Assembly: GCF_001425025.1 (NCBI RefSeq)
Contig: NZ_LMDE01000010.1
Span: 454,212-518,211, forward strand
DNA length: 64,000 bases
Direction: 5' to 3'
DNA from: Nocardioides sp. Root122
Lineage (GTDB): Bacteria; Actinomycetota; Actinomycetes; Propionibacteriales; Nocardioidaceae
Numbering within the stretch: position 1 is the first letter of the stretch; each line of letters begins with the position of its first letter. A program made the position numbers and the translations under genes. A model generated the notes under the pieces. That model was not told the DNA's origin and ran no database searches. It was given only the letters and a program-made list of their open reading frames with translations. Of this stretch, positions 55,652 to 63,077 are shown piece by piece.

Positions 55652-56233
55652 GTGCCCGACCACGACCTCCACCCCGACGCCGCGACCCACCCGACCGACA
55701 GCCCGACCGACGGCCCGACCAGTGGCCCGACCGAGCAAGAGACCGGGGGCCCCGCCGACCTCGACGTCGCCGTCGTACGGCTCGACCCGGACCTCCCGCT
55801 GCCGTCGTATGCGCACCCCGGCGACGCCGGGGCGGACCTGCACACGACCGTGGACGTCACGCTGGCCCCGGGTGAGCGCGCGCTGGTCCCGACCGGCATC
55901 TCGATCGCGCTGCCGGACGGCTTCGTGGCGCTGGTCCACCCCAGGTCCGGACTCGCCGCGCGCCATGGCCTGTCGATCGTCAACACTCCCGGCACTGTCG
56001 ACGCCGGGTACCGCGGCGAGATCAAGGTGCTGCTGATCAACCACGACCCGGAGGAAGCAGTGACCCTGAACCGGGGCGACCGGATCGCCCAGCTGGTGAT
56101 CCAGCGCTTCGAGCGCGCTCGTTTCGTGGAGGTGGGGGTGCTGCCGGAGTCGACGCGGGGCGCCGGGGGCTACGGTTCTACAGGTACCGGATCGCGTCCT
56201 GGATCCGGTCGTGACGAAGGAGTGTTGACGTGA
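55652..56233 (+). CDS. dut: dUTP diphosphatase
   Basis: A 193-residue trimeric dUTPase that hydrolyses dUTP to dUMP, protecting DNA from uracil and supplying thymidylate synthesis. Motif 1 is [10 protein letters not shown], motif 2 [10 protein letters not shown] and motif 3 [17 protein letters not shown]. Motif 4 is [11 protein letters not shown], and motif 5 [10 protein letters not shown] is the C-terminal lid. About 38 Thr/Pro/Asp-rich residues precede the domain, longer than usual. GTG 55652 may be leaderless. If it starts further in, a shorter form beginning near [10 protein letters not shown] would be normal size. It overlaps DUF3710 by four bases. Confidence 0.95.
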   Translation: MPDHDLHPDAATHPTDSPTDGPTSGPTEQETGGPADLDVAVVRLDPDLPLPSYAHPGDAGADLHTTVDVTLAPGERALVPTGISIALPDGFVALVHPRSGLAARHGLSIVNTPGTVDAGYRGEIKVLLINHDPEEAVTLNRGDRIAQLVIQRFERARFVEVGVLPESTRGAGGYGSTGTGSRPGSGRDEGVLT

Positions 56234-56883
56234 GGTTCCGTCGCAAGTCGGACGAGGCCGCCCAGCCGGGCGGCGACGCGACCGGCGGGGTGACCGCCGG
56301 AACGAGCGAGGACGTCGCGCCGGGTGCGTCGACGACGGCCTCCGGGCCCTTCGACGTCTCCCAGGTCGAGGGTGACGGCGTCGAGCGTGCCGACCTCGGC
56401 TCGGTGCTCGTGCCGGCCATCGCCGACCGTGAGCTCCGGCTCCAGGTCGACGAGAACAGCGGACAGGTCCGGGCCGTGATGCTCGCCGGGTCCGACGGCG
56501 CCTGCGAGTTCCAGGCGTTCGCCGCCCCTCGCAACGGCGACCTGTGGTCCGACGTACGGCCGCAGATCGCCGAGGACCTGACGCGCCGTGGCGGTCAGGC
56601 CACCGAGCGTGAGGGCCGCTGGGGCACCGAGCTGGTGTGCCAGATGCCGGTGCAGCGTCCCGACGGCACGACGGCCACGCAGCCGTCGCGGATCATCGGG
56701 ATCAACGGTGACCGGTGGATGCTTCGTGCCTCCTTCCTGGGTCGCCCGGCGATCGAGCCCGACGCCACGAGGGAGTGGGAGGACGCGCTCGCGCAGGTCG
56801 TCGTACGGCGTGGGGACGGTGCGATGCCGGTCGGGGAGCCGCTGCCCGTGCGCCTGCCCGACGACGCTCGCCGGGTGAGGTGA
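56230..56883 (+). CDS. DUF3710 family protein
   Basis: A 217-residue protein conserved beside dut in actinobacteria. After a disordered Gly/Thr/Ala-rich start, the domain has [56 protein letters not shown] and [21 protein letters not shown]. The latter resembles a small alpha/beta fold. There is no catalytic signature and the role is unknown. GTG 56230 overlaps the dut stop (GTGA), so the two are translated together. It is followed three bases on by the OB-fold gene. Confidence 0.9.
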   Translation: MRFRRKSDEAAQPGGDATGGVTAGTSEDVAPGASTTASGPFDVSQVEGDGVERADLGSVLVPAIADRELRLQVDENSGQVRAVMLAGSDGACEFQAFAAPRNGDLWSDVRPQIAEDLTRRGGQATEREGRWGTELVCQMPVQRPDGTTATQPSRIIGINGDRWMLRASFLGRPAIEPDATREWEDALAQVVVRRGDGAMPVGEPLPVRLPDDARRVR

Positions 56884-56886
56884 GCC

Positions 56887-57249
56887 GTGGGGGAGAAGAG
56901 CAAGCTGCGCCAGGCGCTGTCGCGATGGGCAGACAGCTCCGACCAGCACCAGCGCGACCTGCGCCAGACGCACACGAGCAAGGAAGCGGTCGCGATCGCC
57001 GACGCACCCGAGCGTGAGCAGGTCGTCGTCAACGGCGTGCTCCGCACCGTCACGTTGCGCCCGCGCGGGGGTGTGCCCGCGCTGGAGGCCGAGCTCGACG
57101 ACGGCTCCGGCGTGATCACCGTCGTCTGGCTGGGCCGACGACGCATCACCGGGGTGGACCCGGGTCGCTCCGTGACCGTCGCCGGCTGCATCGGTCGCCA
57201 GGGCGGCGTGCCCCTGATGTTCAACCCTCGCTACGAGCTGCGCCCGTGA
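56887..57249 (+). CDS. OB-fold nucleic-acid-binding domain protein
   Basis: A 120-residue protein with a short helical start and an OB-fold (VVVNGVLRTVTLRPRGGVPALEAELDDGSGVITVVWLGRRRITGVDPGRSVTVAGCIG) like the anticodon-binding or RecG-wedge group. It probably binds single-stranded DNA or RNA. GTG 56887 follows DUF3710 by three bases, and its stop overlaps the DUF3159 start. It corresponds in order and type to the OB-fold gene between dut and ceoC in M. tuberculosis as I remember it. Confidence 0.85.
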   Translation: MGEKSKLRQALSRWADSSDQHQRDLRQTHTSKEAVAIADAPEREQVVVNGVLRTVTLRPRGGVPALEAELDDGSGVITVVWLGRRRITGVDPGRSVTVAGCIGRQGGVPLMFNPRYELRP

Positions 57250-57959
57250 CCGAGCAGACCCACAAGGTGGAGGCCGACACGGTCGAGGCCGTGGTGCGCC
57301 AGCAGCTCGCCAAGGCACTCGGAGGCCGTCGCGGCATGGCCGAGGCGGCGGTGCCGACCATCCTGTTCACGGCCACGTGGCTGACGCTGCGCGAGCTCAA
57401 CACTGCGCTGGCGGTCAGCGTCGGGGCGGCGCTGGTGCTCTTGGTGGTGCGGCTCGTGCAGCGCTCGACGGTGCAGTTCGTCGTCAACGCGCTGTTCGGC
57501 ATCGGCATCGGCTGGTACTTCGTGCACCGCTCCGCCGCCGCGGGCGGGTCGGAGCAGGACCAGGCGCTCGCCTACTTCCTGCCCGGCATCCTCTACAACG
57601 GCGGGTACGCCGTCGTGCTGGCGTTCACCTGCCTGATCGGCTGGCCGCTGGTCGGCTTCATGGTCGGCAGCATCACCGGCGACCCCACCGCGTGGCACTC
57701 CGACCGCCAGGTCGTGAAGCTCTGCAGCCGCCTCACCTGGCTGCTGGTCGCCCCGTGCCTGATCCGCGTCGCCGTGCAGGCGCCGATCTGGCTGGCCGGG
57801 TCGTCGGGGTCGATGGACCCGGACGCGGCCGTGGCGGCGCTGGGTGTGCTGAAGATCGTCCTCGGCTGGCCGCTCCAGCTCGCCGCGCTCGGCTCGATGG
57901 TCTGGCTGCTCTCGCGCAACAAGACGCCCGTCGCCGGCGTCGACCCGGCGACGGCCTGA
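57246..57959 (+). CDS. DUF3159 family membrane protein
   Basis: A 237-residue integral membrane protein with about six helices (AVPTILFTATWLTLREL; VVNALFGIGIGWYFV; YFLPGILYNGGYAVVLAFTCLIGWPLVGFMVGSI). GDPTAWHSDRQVVKLCSRLTWLL is the family's conserved loop. Actinobacterial, function unknown; its steady place next to the OB-fold and TrkA-type genes hints at a link to ion or volume control. GTG 57246 overlaps the previous stop. It converges on the TrkA-type gene. Confidence 0.88.
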   Translation: MTEQTHKVEADTVEAVVRQQLAKALGGRRGMAEAAVPTILFTATWLTLRELNTALAVSVGAALVLLVVRLVQRSTVQFVVNALFGIGIGWYFVHRSAAAGGSEQDQALAYFLPGILYNGGYAVVLAFTCLIGWPLVGFMVGSITGDPTAWHSDRQVVKLCSRLTWLLVAPCLIRVAVQAPIWLAGSSGSMDPDAAVAALGVLKIVLGWPLQLAALGSMVWLLSRNKTPVAGVDPATA

Positions 57960-57999
57960 TCGCGCCGACCGAGCCTGCCGGCCACGACGGGCCGAAGGG

Positions 58000-58671
58000 T
58001 CAGCTGTGGTGCTGGCTGGGGGAGAGCAGGCGCTCGAGCTCGGTCTCGACCTCGGTCGGCACGACGAACAGGAGCTCGTCGCCCGACTCCAGGGGCTGCT
58101 CGGCCTCGGGGGGGTAGACCTGCCCGTCACGCAGGATGGTGACCAGGGCGCAGTTGTCCGGGAACGGCACCAGGCCGGCCGGCGTACCGACGTAGGGGGA
58201 ATCTGCCGACAGCGTCAGCTCGACGAGGTTGGCGTTGCCCTGGCGGAACGTGAACAGGCGGACGAGGTCGCCGACGGAGACCGCCTCCTCGACGAGCGCG
58301 GACATGATGCGCGGCGTGGAGACGTTGACGTCGACGCCCCACGCCTCGGTGAAGAGCCACTCGTTGTTGGGGTGGTTGACCCGTCCGACCGTGCGCGGCA
58401 CGCCGAACTCCGTCTTGGCGAGCAGCGAGGTGACCAGGTTGGCCTTGTCGTCGCCGGTCGCGGCGATGACGACGTCACACTTGCCCAGCTGTGCCTCCGC
58501 GAGCGAGGAGAGCTCGCAGGAGTCGGCCAGCAGCCACTCCGCGTTGGGGACCCGCTCGGGGCGGATCGAGGACGGGTTCTTGTCGATGAGGAGGACCTGG
58601 TGGCCGTTCTCGATCAGCTCGCGGGCGATCGAGCGTCCGACGGCTCCGGCTCCGGCGATGGCGACGCGCAT
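58000..58671 (-). CDS. TrkA-type potassium uptake regulator (CeoC-like)
   Basis: A 223-residue single-unit TrkA protein. The RCK_N domain has the NAD-binding loop VAIAGAGAVGRSIARELIENGHQVLLIDK. The C-terminal RCK_C (TrkA_C) domain carries the possible cyclic-dinucleotide or metal pocket (ADSPYVGTPAGLVPFPDNCALVTILRDG). Two such halves from two genes replace the fused E. coli TrkA. The other half is the next gene, with 20 bases between. Together they should gate a potassium channel or permease. Confidence 0.9.
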   Translation of the reverse strand: MRVAIAGAGAVGRSIARELIENGHQVLLIDKNPSSIRPERVPNAEWLLADSCELSSLAEAQLGKCDVVIAATGDDKANLVTSLLAKTEFGVPRTVGRVNHPNNEWLFTEAWGVDVNVSTPRIMSALVEEAVSVGDLVRLFTFRQGNANLVELTLSADSPYVGTPAGLVPFPDNCALVTILRDGQVYPPEAEQPLESGDELLFVVPTEVETELERLLSPSQHHS

Positions 58672-58691
58672 GTCAGCTGTGCTCCTGCTTC

Positions 58692-59354
58692 TCAGTCGTC
58701 TTCGGGGCCGGCCTCGAGCACGGCATAGGCGTGGGCGGCGTTCTCCTCGCGGATCACGATGTGGAGCATGTCGCCCTCCTGCAGCACCGTCTCGCGGGTC
58801 GGCAGCATGCCCTCGCCGAGCCGGTCGATCCAGGCGATCCGGCTGCGCGACTGCATCTGGAACTCGACGGTCCGGTTGCCGACCCAGATCTCGGGGACCG
58901 GGATGTGGTCGACCCGGATCGTGCCCGAGGGGTCGCGGAAGTCGGGCTCGGCACCTGCGGGCAGCAGGCGGCGGAGGACCTGGTCGGCGGTCCACTTCAC
59001 CGTGGCGACCGTCGTGATGCCGAGGCGCTGGTAGACCTCGGCGCGGCCCGGGTCGTAGATGCGCGCCACGACCTGCTGGAGACCGAACGTCTCGCGGGCC
59101 ACGCGGGCGGCGATGATGTTGGAGTTGTCACCGCTCGACACTGCGGCGAAGGCGTCGGCGCGGCGGATGCCGGCCTTCTCCAGCACCTGCTGGTCGAAGC
59201 CGTAGCCGGTGATCTTGTCGCCGTTGAACTCAGGGCCGAGCCGTCGGAACGAGTCGGGCTCGCTGTCGATGATCGACACGGTGTGGTTGCGGTCCTCGAG
59301 GCTACGGGCAAGCGTCGAACCGACGCGGCCACAACCCATGATCACGACGTGCAC
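58692..59354 (-). CDS. TrkA-type potassium uptake regulator (CeoB-like)
   Basis: A 220-residue TrkA protein. The Rossmann loop VHVVIMGCGRVGSTLARSLEDRNHTVSIID begins at the first residue. A TrkA_C domain follows (PVPEIWVGNRTVEFQMQSRSRIAWIDR). GTG 59354 is chosen because the Rossmann strand starts there and TACGGT lies six bases upstream on the minus strand. It is first in an operon with the CeoC-like gene. It is divergent from a KimA-like permease, the probable target. Confidence 0.9.
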   Translation of the reverse strand: MHVVIMGCGRVGSTLARSLEDRNHTVSIIDSEPDSFRRLGPEFNGDKITGYGFDQQVLEKAGIRRADAFAAVSSGDNSNIIAARVARETFGLQQVVARIYDPGRAEVYQRLGITTVATVKWTADQVLRRLLPAGAEPDFRDPSGTIRVDHIPVPEIWVGNRTVEFQMQSRSRIAWIDRLGEGMLPTRETVLQEGDMLHIVIREENAAHAYAVLEAGPEDD

Positions 59355-59360
59355 GCCAGA

Positions 59361-59402
59361 ACCGTATCCCAGCATGGAATACGGCGTCCCCGGGTCTAGG
59401 CT
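59361..59402. promoter_or_regulatory. Divergent leaderless-type -10 pair (CeoB-like / KimA-like)
   Basis: Minus strand TACGGT (59361-59366) is six bases from GTG 59354. Plus strand TAGGCT (59397-59402) is eight bases from GTG 59411. The gap between start codons is 56 bases. Confidence 0.5.
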
Positions 59403-59410
59403 TGCCGCCC

Positions 59411-61459
59411 GTGAGTGTCGGCGATGTCTCCAAGCGGATCCTGTTGGGCCGCAAGCTGCGAAGCAGCCAGCTGGGGGAGACCCTCCTGCCCAAGCGCATC
59501 GCGCTTCCCGTGTTCGCCAGCGACGCCCTGTCGTCGGTGGCCTACGCCCCCGACGAGATCTTCATCATGCTCGCCGTCGCCGGTACCTCGACCTACGTCT
59601 GGTCGTGGAAGATCGGCATCGCGGTCGCCCTGGTCATGCTGACCGTGGTCGCGAGCTACCGGCAGACCGTGCACGCCTACCCGTCCGGCGGCGGCGACTA
59701 CGAGGTCGCCACCGTCAACCTCGGCCGCAACGCCGGCGTCACCGTCGCGAGCGCGCTGCTCGTCGACTACGTCCTGACCGTCGCCGTCTCGATCTCCTCG
59801 GCGGCCCAGTACGCCGCTGGCGCCATCAACGGACTCATCGGGCACGAGGCGACGGTCGCGGTCGTCGCGGTGGTCGTCCTCACCGCGATGAACCTCCGCG
59901 GGGTGCGCGAGTCGGGGGCCTTCTTCGCCGTCCCGACCTACCTCTTCATGGTCGCGATCCTCGGCATGTGCGGCTACGGCCTGCTGGAGCTGCTCACCGG
60001 TGACCTGCCCGAAGCCGAGAGCTCCCGCCTCGTCATCCAGCCCCAGGAGGCCTGGGACGGGCCGCTCACCCAGATCGGGCTGCTGTTCCTCCTCGCCCGC
60101 GCCTTCTCCTCCGGCTGTGCGGCCCTCACCGGCGTCGAGGCGATCAGCAACGGCGTACCCGCGTTCCGCAAGCCCAAGAGCCGCAACGCCGCCACCACGT
60201 TGCTGATGCTCGGCCTCATCGCGATCTCGATGATGATGAGCGTCATCGTGCTCGCCAAGCAGATGGCGATCCGCTACGTCGACCCGCACGAGCTCGACCG
60301 CCTGCGTACGGCGTCGGGCTCGGCGCTGCCCGACGACTACGAGCAGCACCCGGTGATCGCCCAGATCGCCGCCGGCGTCTTCGCAGACTTCTCGCCGGGC
60401 TTCTACTTCGTGCTGACCGTCACCGGCATCATCCTGGTGCTGGCCGCGAACACCGCCTTCAACGGCTTCCCGGTGCTCGGCTCGATCCTGGCGCAGGACG
60501 GGCTGGCCCCGCGCTCGCTGGGCTCGCGTGGCGACCGGCTGGCCTACAGCAACGGCATCGTCTTCCTCGCCGCCATGTCGATCCTGCTCATCTGGGTCTT
60601 CGACGCCGAGACCACCAAGCTGATCCAGCTCTACATCGTCGGCGTCTTCGTGTCCTTCAACCTCAGCCAGCTCGGCATGATCCGCCACTGGACCCGGCAC
60701 CTGAAGAGCGAGCGCGACCCGGCCGCACGCCGCAAGATGCTGCGCTCGCGGGCGATCAACACCTTCGGCCTGGGAATGACGGCCGTGGTGCTGGTGATCG
60801 TGCTGCTGACGAAGTTCATCCATGGCGCGTGGATCACCATCCTGGCGATGGCCTTCTTCTTCATGGTCATGAAGGCGATCGGTCGCCACTACGCCCGCGT
60901 CGAGCTCGAGCTCGCCGCGGACGAGCAGGACAAGATCATGCCGACCCGCGTCCACGCGATCGTGCTGGCGTCCAAGCTGCACAAGCCCACGCTGCGCGCC
61001 CTCGCCTTCGCCCGCGCCACCCGGCCCAACGTGCTCGAGGCGATCTACGTCAGCATCGACGCCAAGGCCACCAGCCGGCTCCTCGAGGAGTGGGACGAGC
61101 GGCACCTCGACATCCCGCTCAAGGTGCTGCACTCGCCCTACCGCGAGGTGGTGCGACCGATCGTGGAGTACACCCAGGAGATCCGGCGGGCCAGCCCCCG
61201 TGGCGTCGTCGCGGTCTACATCCCGGAGTACGTCGTGGGTCGCTGGTGGGAGCAGCTGCTCCACAACCAGACCGCGCTCCGGCTCAAGGGCCGGCTGCTG
61301 TTCACCCCCGGCGTCATGGTGATCTCGGTGCCCTACCAGCTCCGCTCGTCCCTCATCGCGCGGGAGCGCGAGGCCCGCGACGAGGTCCGTGTGCACGCCG
61401 GCGACCTCCGCCGGGGGCGTGTCGGCTCGCGCCGCTCGCGGCAGGCGGACGACCTGTGA
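59411..61459 (+). CDS. APC-superfamily permease, KimA-like potassium importer
   Basis: A 682-residue protein. The first 480 residues contain 12 helices with the APC/LeuT core (ALPVFASDALSSVAYAPDEIFIML; FLLARAFSSGCAALTGVEAISNGVPAFRKPKSRNAA). A cytoplasmic domain of about 170 residues follows. The overall plan and length match Bacillus KimA, a high-affinity K+/H+ symporter inhibited by cyclic di-AMP. The pairing with two divergent TrkA-type genes fits a potassium system. Amino-acid transport cannot be ruled out from sequence alone. The start is GTG 59411 with a leaderless-type -10. The stop overlaps the TrmA-like gene. Confidence 0.87.
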   Translation: MSVGDVSKRILLGRKLRSSQLGETLLPKRIALPVFASDALSSVAYAPDEIFIMLAVAGTSTYVWSWKIGIAVALVMLTVVASYRQTVHAYPSGGGDYEVATVNLGRNAGVTVASALLVDYVLTVAVSISSAAQYAAGAINGLIGHEATVAVVAVVVLTAMNLRGVRESGAFFAVPTYLFMVAILGMCGYGLLELLTGDLPEAESSRLVIQPQEAWDGPLTQIGLLFLLARAFSSGCAALTGVEAISNGVPAFRKPKSRNAATTLLMLGLIAISMMMSVIVLAKQMAIRYVDPHELDRLRTASGSALPDDYEQHPVIAQIAAGVFADFSPGFYFVLTVTGIILVLAANTAFNGFPVLGSILAQDGLAPRSLGSRGDRLAYSNGIVFLAAMSILLIWVFDAETTKLIQLYIVGVFVSFNLSQLGMIRHWTRHLKSERDPAARRKMLRSRAINTFGLGMTAVVLVIVLLTKFIHGAWITILAMAFFFMVMKAIGRHYARVELELAADEQDKIMPTRVHAIVLASKLHKPTLRALAFARATRPNVLEAIYVSIDAKATSRLLEEWDERHLDIPLKVLHSPYREVVRPIVEYTQEIRRASPRGVVAVYIPEYVVGRWWEQLLHNQTALRLKGRLLFTPGVMVISVPYQLRSSLIAREREARDEVRVHAGDLRRGRVGSRRSRQADDL

Positions 61460-62667
61460 GCCGCACCAACCGGCCCCGCAAGGCTCGCGGCCGCTCGCGG
61501 GTCGGGGAGAGGTTCGAGGTCGAGGTCGGACCCGTCGCCCACGGCGGGCACTGCGTGGCGCGCCTGCCCGAGCCCGAGTCCCGCGTCGTCTTCGTGCGCC
61601 ACACCCTCCCCGGCGAACAGGTGGTCGTCGAGATCACCGAGGGCACCGACGGCGACCGCTTCTGGCGCGGCGACGCCGTCGCCGTCCTGTCGCCCTCCTC
61701 TGACCGCGTCGAGGCGCCGTGCCCCTACGCCGGCCCCGGCCTCTGCGGCGGGTGCGACCTCCAGCACGTCGCCGTACCCGCCCAGCGCGAGCTCAAGACC
61801 GCGGTGGTGCGCGAGCAGCTGGTCCGACTGGGACGGCTCGCCCCGGAGTCCGCGATCGTGCAGGGCCTGGGCGTCGAAGCCGTACCGGTCGAGGGACGCC
61901 CCGACGACGGCCTGCGGTGGCGTACGCGACAGCGCTACGCCGCCGCGCCGGACGGGCGACCCGCCATGCGTGCGCACCGCTCGCACGCGCTCGTGCCGAT
62001 CGACGACTGCCTGATCGCCGCCGAGGGCGCCCGCCCGGTCGACGCCCGGGACGAACCGGTGGTCGAGGAGGGCGCGCAGCGCCCGTCACGAGACCCGGTC
62101 ACCCACGAGGTCACCGCGCACGGCCGCACCCATCCCTTCTCCGTCGCCGCCGACGGCTTCTGGCAGGTCCACCCCGAGGCACCGCGCGTGCTGGTGGAGG
62201 CGGTCATGGAGCTGCTCGACCCGCAGCCGGGGGAGGCGGCCCTCGACCTCTACGCCGGCGTCGGTCTCTTCGCCCGCTTCGTCGGCGAGGCGACCGGTGC
62301 CCGGGTGGTCGCGGTCGAGGCCGACCGCACCGCGTGCCAGCACGCCCGCGCGAACCTCGCTGCCCTGCAGCCTGCCGTGGTCGAGTGGGGGCCGACCGAT
62401 CGGGTGCTGCGCGAGAGGCTCGACGAGCCCTTCGACCTCGTCGTCCTCGACCCACCCCGCGAGGGCGCCAAGCGGGTGGTGGTCGAGCAGGTGGTCGACC
62501 GGCGCCCACGCGCGGTGGCGTACGTCGCCTGCGACCCCGCCGCCCTCGGCCGCGACGTCGCGATCTTCGCCGAGCACGGCTACGAGCTGACGGCGATCCG
62601 CGCCTTCGACCTCTTCCCGATGACCCACCACGTGGAGTGCGTGGCGCTGCTGGAACGGTGCCGCTGA
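61456..62667 (+). CDS. TRAM-domain class I RNA (uracil-5-)-methyltransferase (TrmA/RlmD family)
   Basis: A 403-residue methyltransferase. The N-terminal TRAM domain has GERFEVEVGPVAHGGHCVAR. A Cys cluster CPYAGPGLCGGCDLQH probably ligates a [4Fe-4S] centre as in RlmD. The SAM-binding domain has LDLYAGVGLFARFVGEATGARVVAVEAD. The catalytic DPPREG and the nucleophilic Cys in YVACDPAALGRD complete the fold. It makes 5-methyluridine in rRNA or tRNA; which one cannot be told. The start is GTG 61456 with a GTGA overlap. The gene order potassium permease-methyltransferase is the M. tuberculosis order, as I remember it. Confidence 0.92.
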   Translation: MSRTNRPRKARGRSRVGERFEVEVGPVAHGGHCVARLPEPESRVVFVRHTLPGEQVVVEITEGTDGDRFWRGDAVAVLSPSSDRVEAPCPYAGPGLCGGCDLQHVAVPAQRELKTAVVREQLVRLGRLAPESAIVQGLGVEAVPVEGRPDDGLRWRTRQRYAAAPDGRPAMRAHRSHALVPIDDCLIAAEGARPVDARDEPVVEEGAQRPSRDPVTHEVTAHGRTHPFSVAADGFWQVHPEAPRVLVEAVMELLDPQPGEAALDLYAGVGLFARFVGEATGARVVAVEADRTACQHARANLAALQPAVVEWGPTDRVLRERLDEPFDLVVLDPPREGAKRVVVEQVVDRRPRAVAYVACDPAALGRDVAIFAEHGYELTAIRAFDLFPMTHHVECVALLERCR

Positions 62668-62705
62668 CCTGCGGAGACGTGAATCGGACCGACGTCGTTA
62701 GCCCG

Positions 62706-62738
62706 CCTCGTGGCGCACTTTGCGCGTCCAGCACGAGG
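62706..62738. terminator. Nested hairpin after the methyltransferase gene
   Basis: CCTCGTG (62706-62712) pairs with CACGAGG (62732-62738). Inside it GCGCA-CTT-TGCGC (62713-62725) forms a second stem. It lies 39 bases past the methyltransferase stop, in the gap between convergent genes, and may serve both. Confidence 0.55.
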
Positions 62739-62828
62739 ACGATTCGAGGGCTGCTGCGGCCATTGCCGAGAGATCTCGGACTCGGACGTGTTCGTTGCAC
62801 CGGGTTCTGTCGAGGCGCCGAGACCTCG

Positions 62829-63077
62829 TTACGGGTGGCCAGTGGTGCCCTGCCTGGTACGGCGCGCGTTCATGCGCAATTGTGTGACTCGAGCGACCCC
62901 CGCGATGGCTACCACCACACCGCCGCCCACCGCGGCGATGAAGAGGGCATTCCGAGAGGGATCGTCCCAGACATCCCAAGGAACTGGACTTCGACCTTCT
63001 TTTTTTTGTGTTGGTCGGTCAGAGAGGTCCCGCGTGGCGCTGGAGCCCCCGCTTGCGTCGCTCGGGCCCGTCGTCAC
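62829..63077 (-). CDS. Small membrane protein (82 aa) coupled to the P-type ATPase
   Basis: An 82-residue protein. Residues 1-45 are polar and charged (TTGPSDASGGSSATRDLSDRPTQKKEG) with a Trp/Asp segment (VPWDVWDDPSRN). One transmembrane helix follows (ALFIAAVGGGVVVAIAGVAR), then a basic tail with RMNARRTRQG. The GTG at 63077 overlaps the ATPase stop in the GTGA arrangement used many times in this window. Without that start the frame looks like a shadow of the ATPase, so it is easy to miss. A run of eight A/T base pairs near 63001-63008 interrupts the otherwise GC-rich region. Function unknown; a regulatory subunit of the pump is possible. Confidence 0.6.
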   Translation of the reverse strand: MTTGPSDASGGSSATRDLSDRPTQKKEGRSPVPWDVWDDPSRNALFIAAVGGGVVVAIAGVARVTQLRMNARRTRQGTTGHP

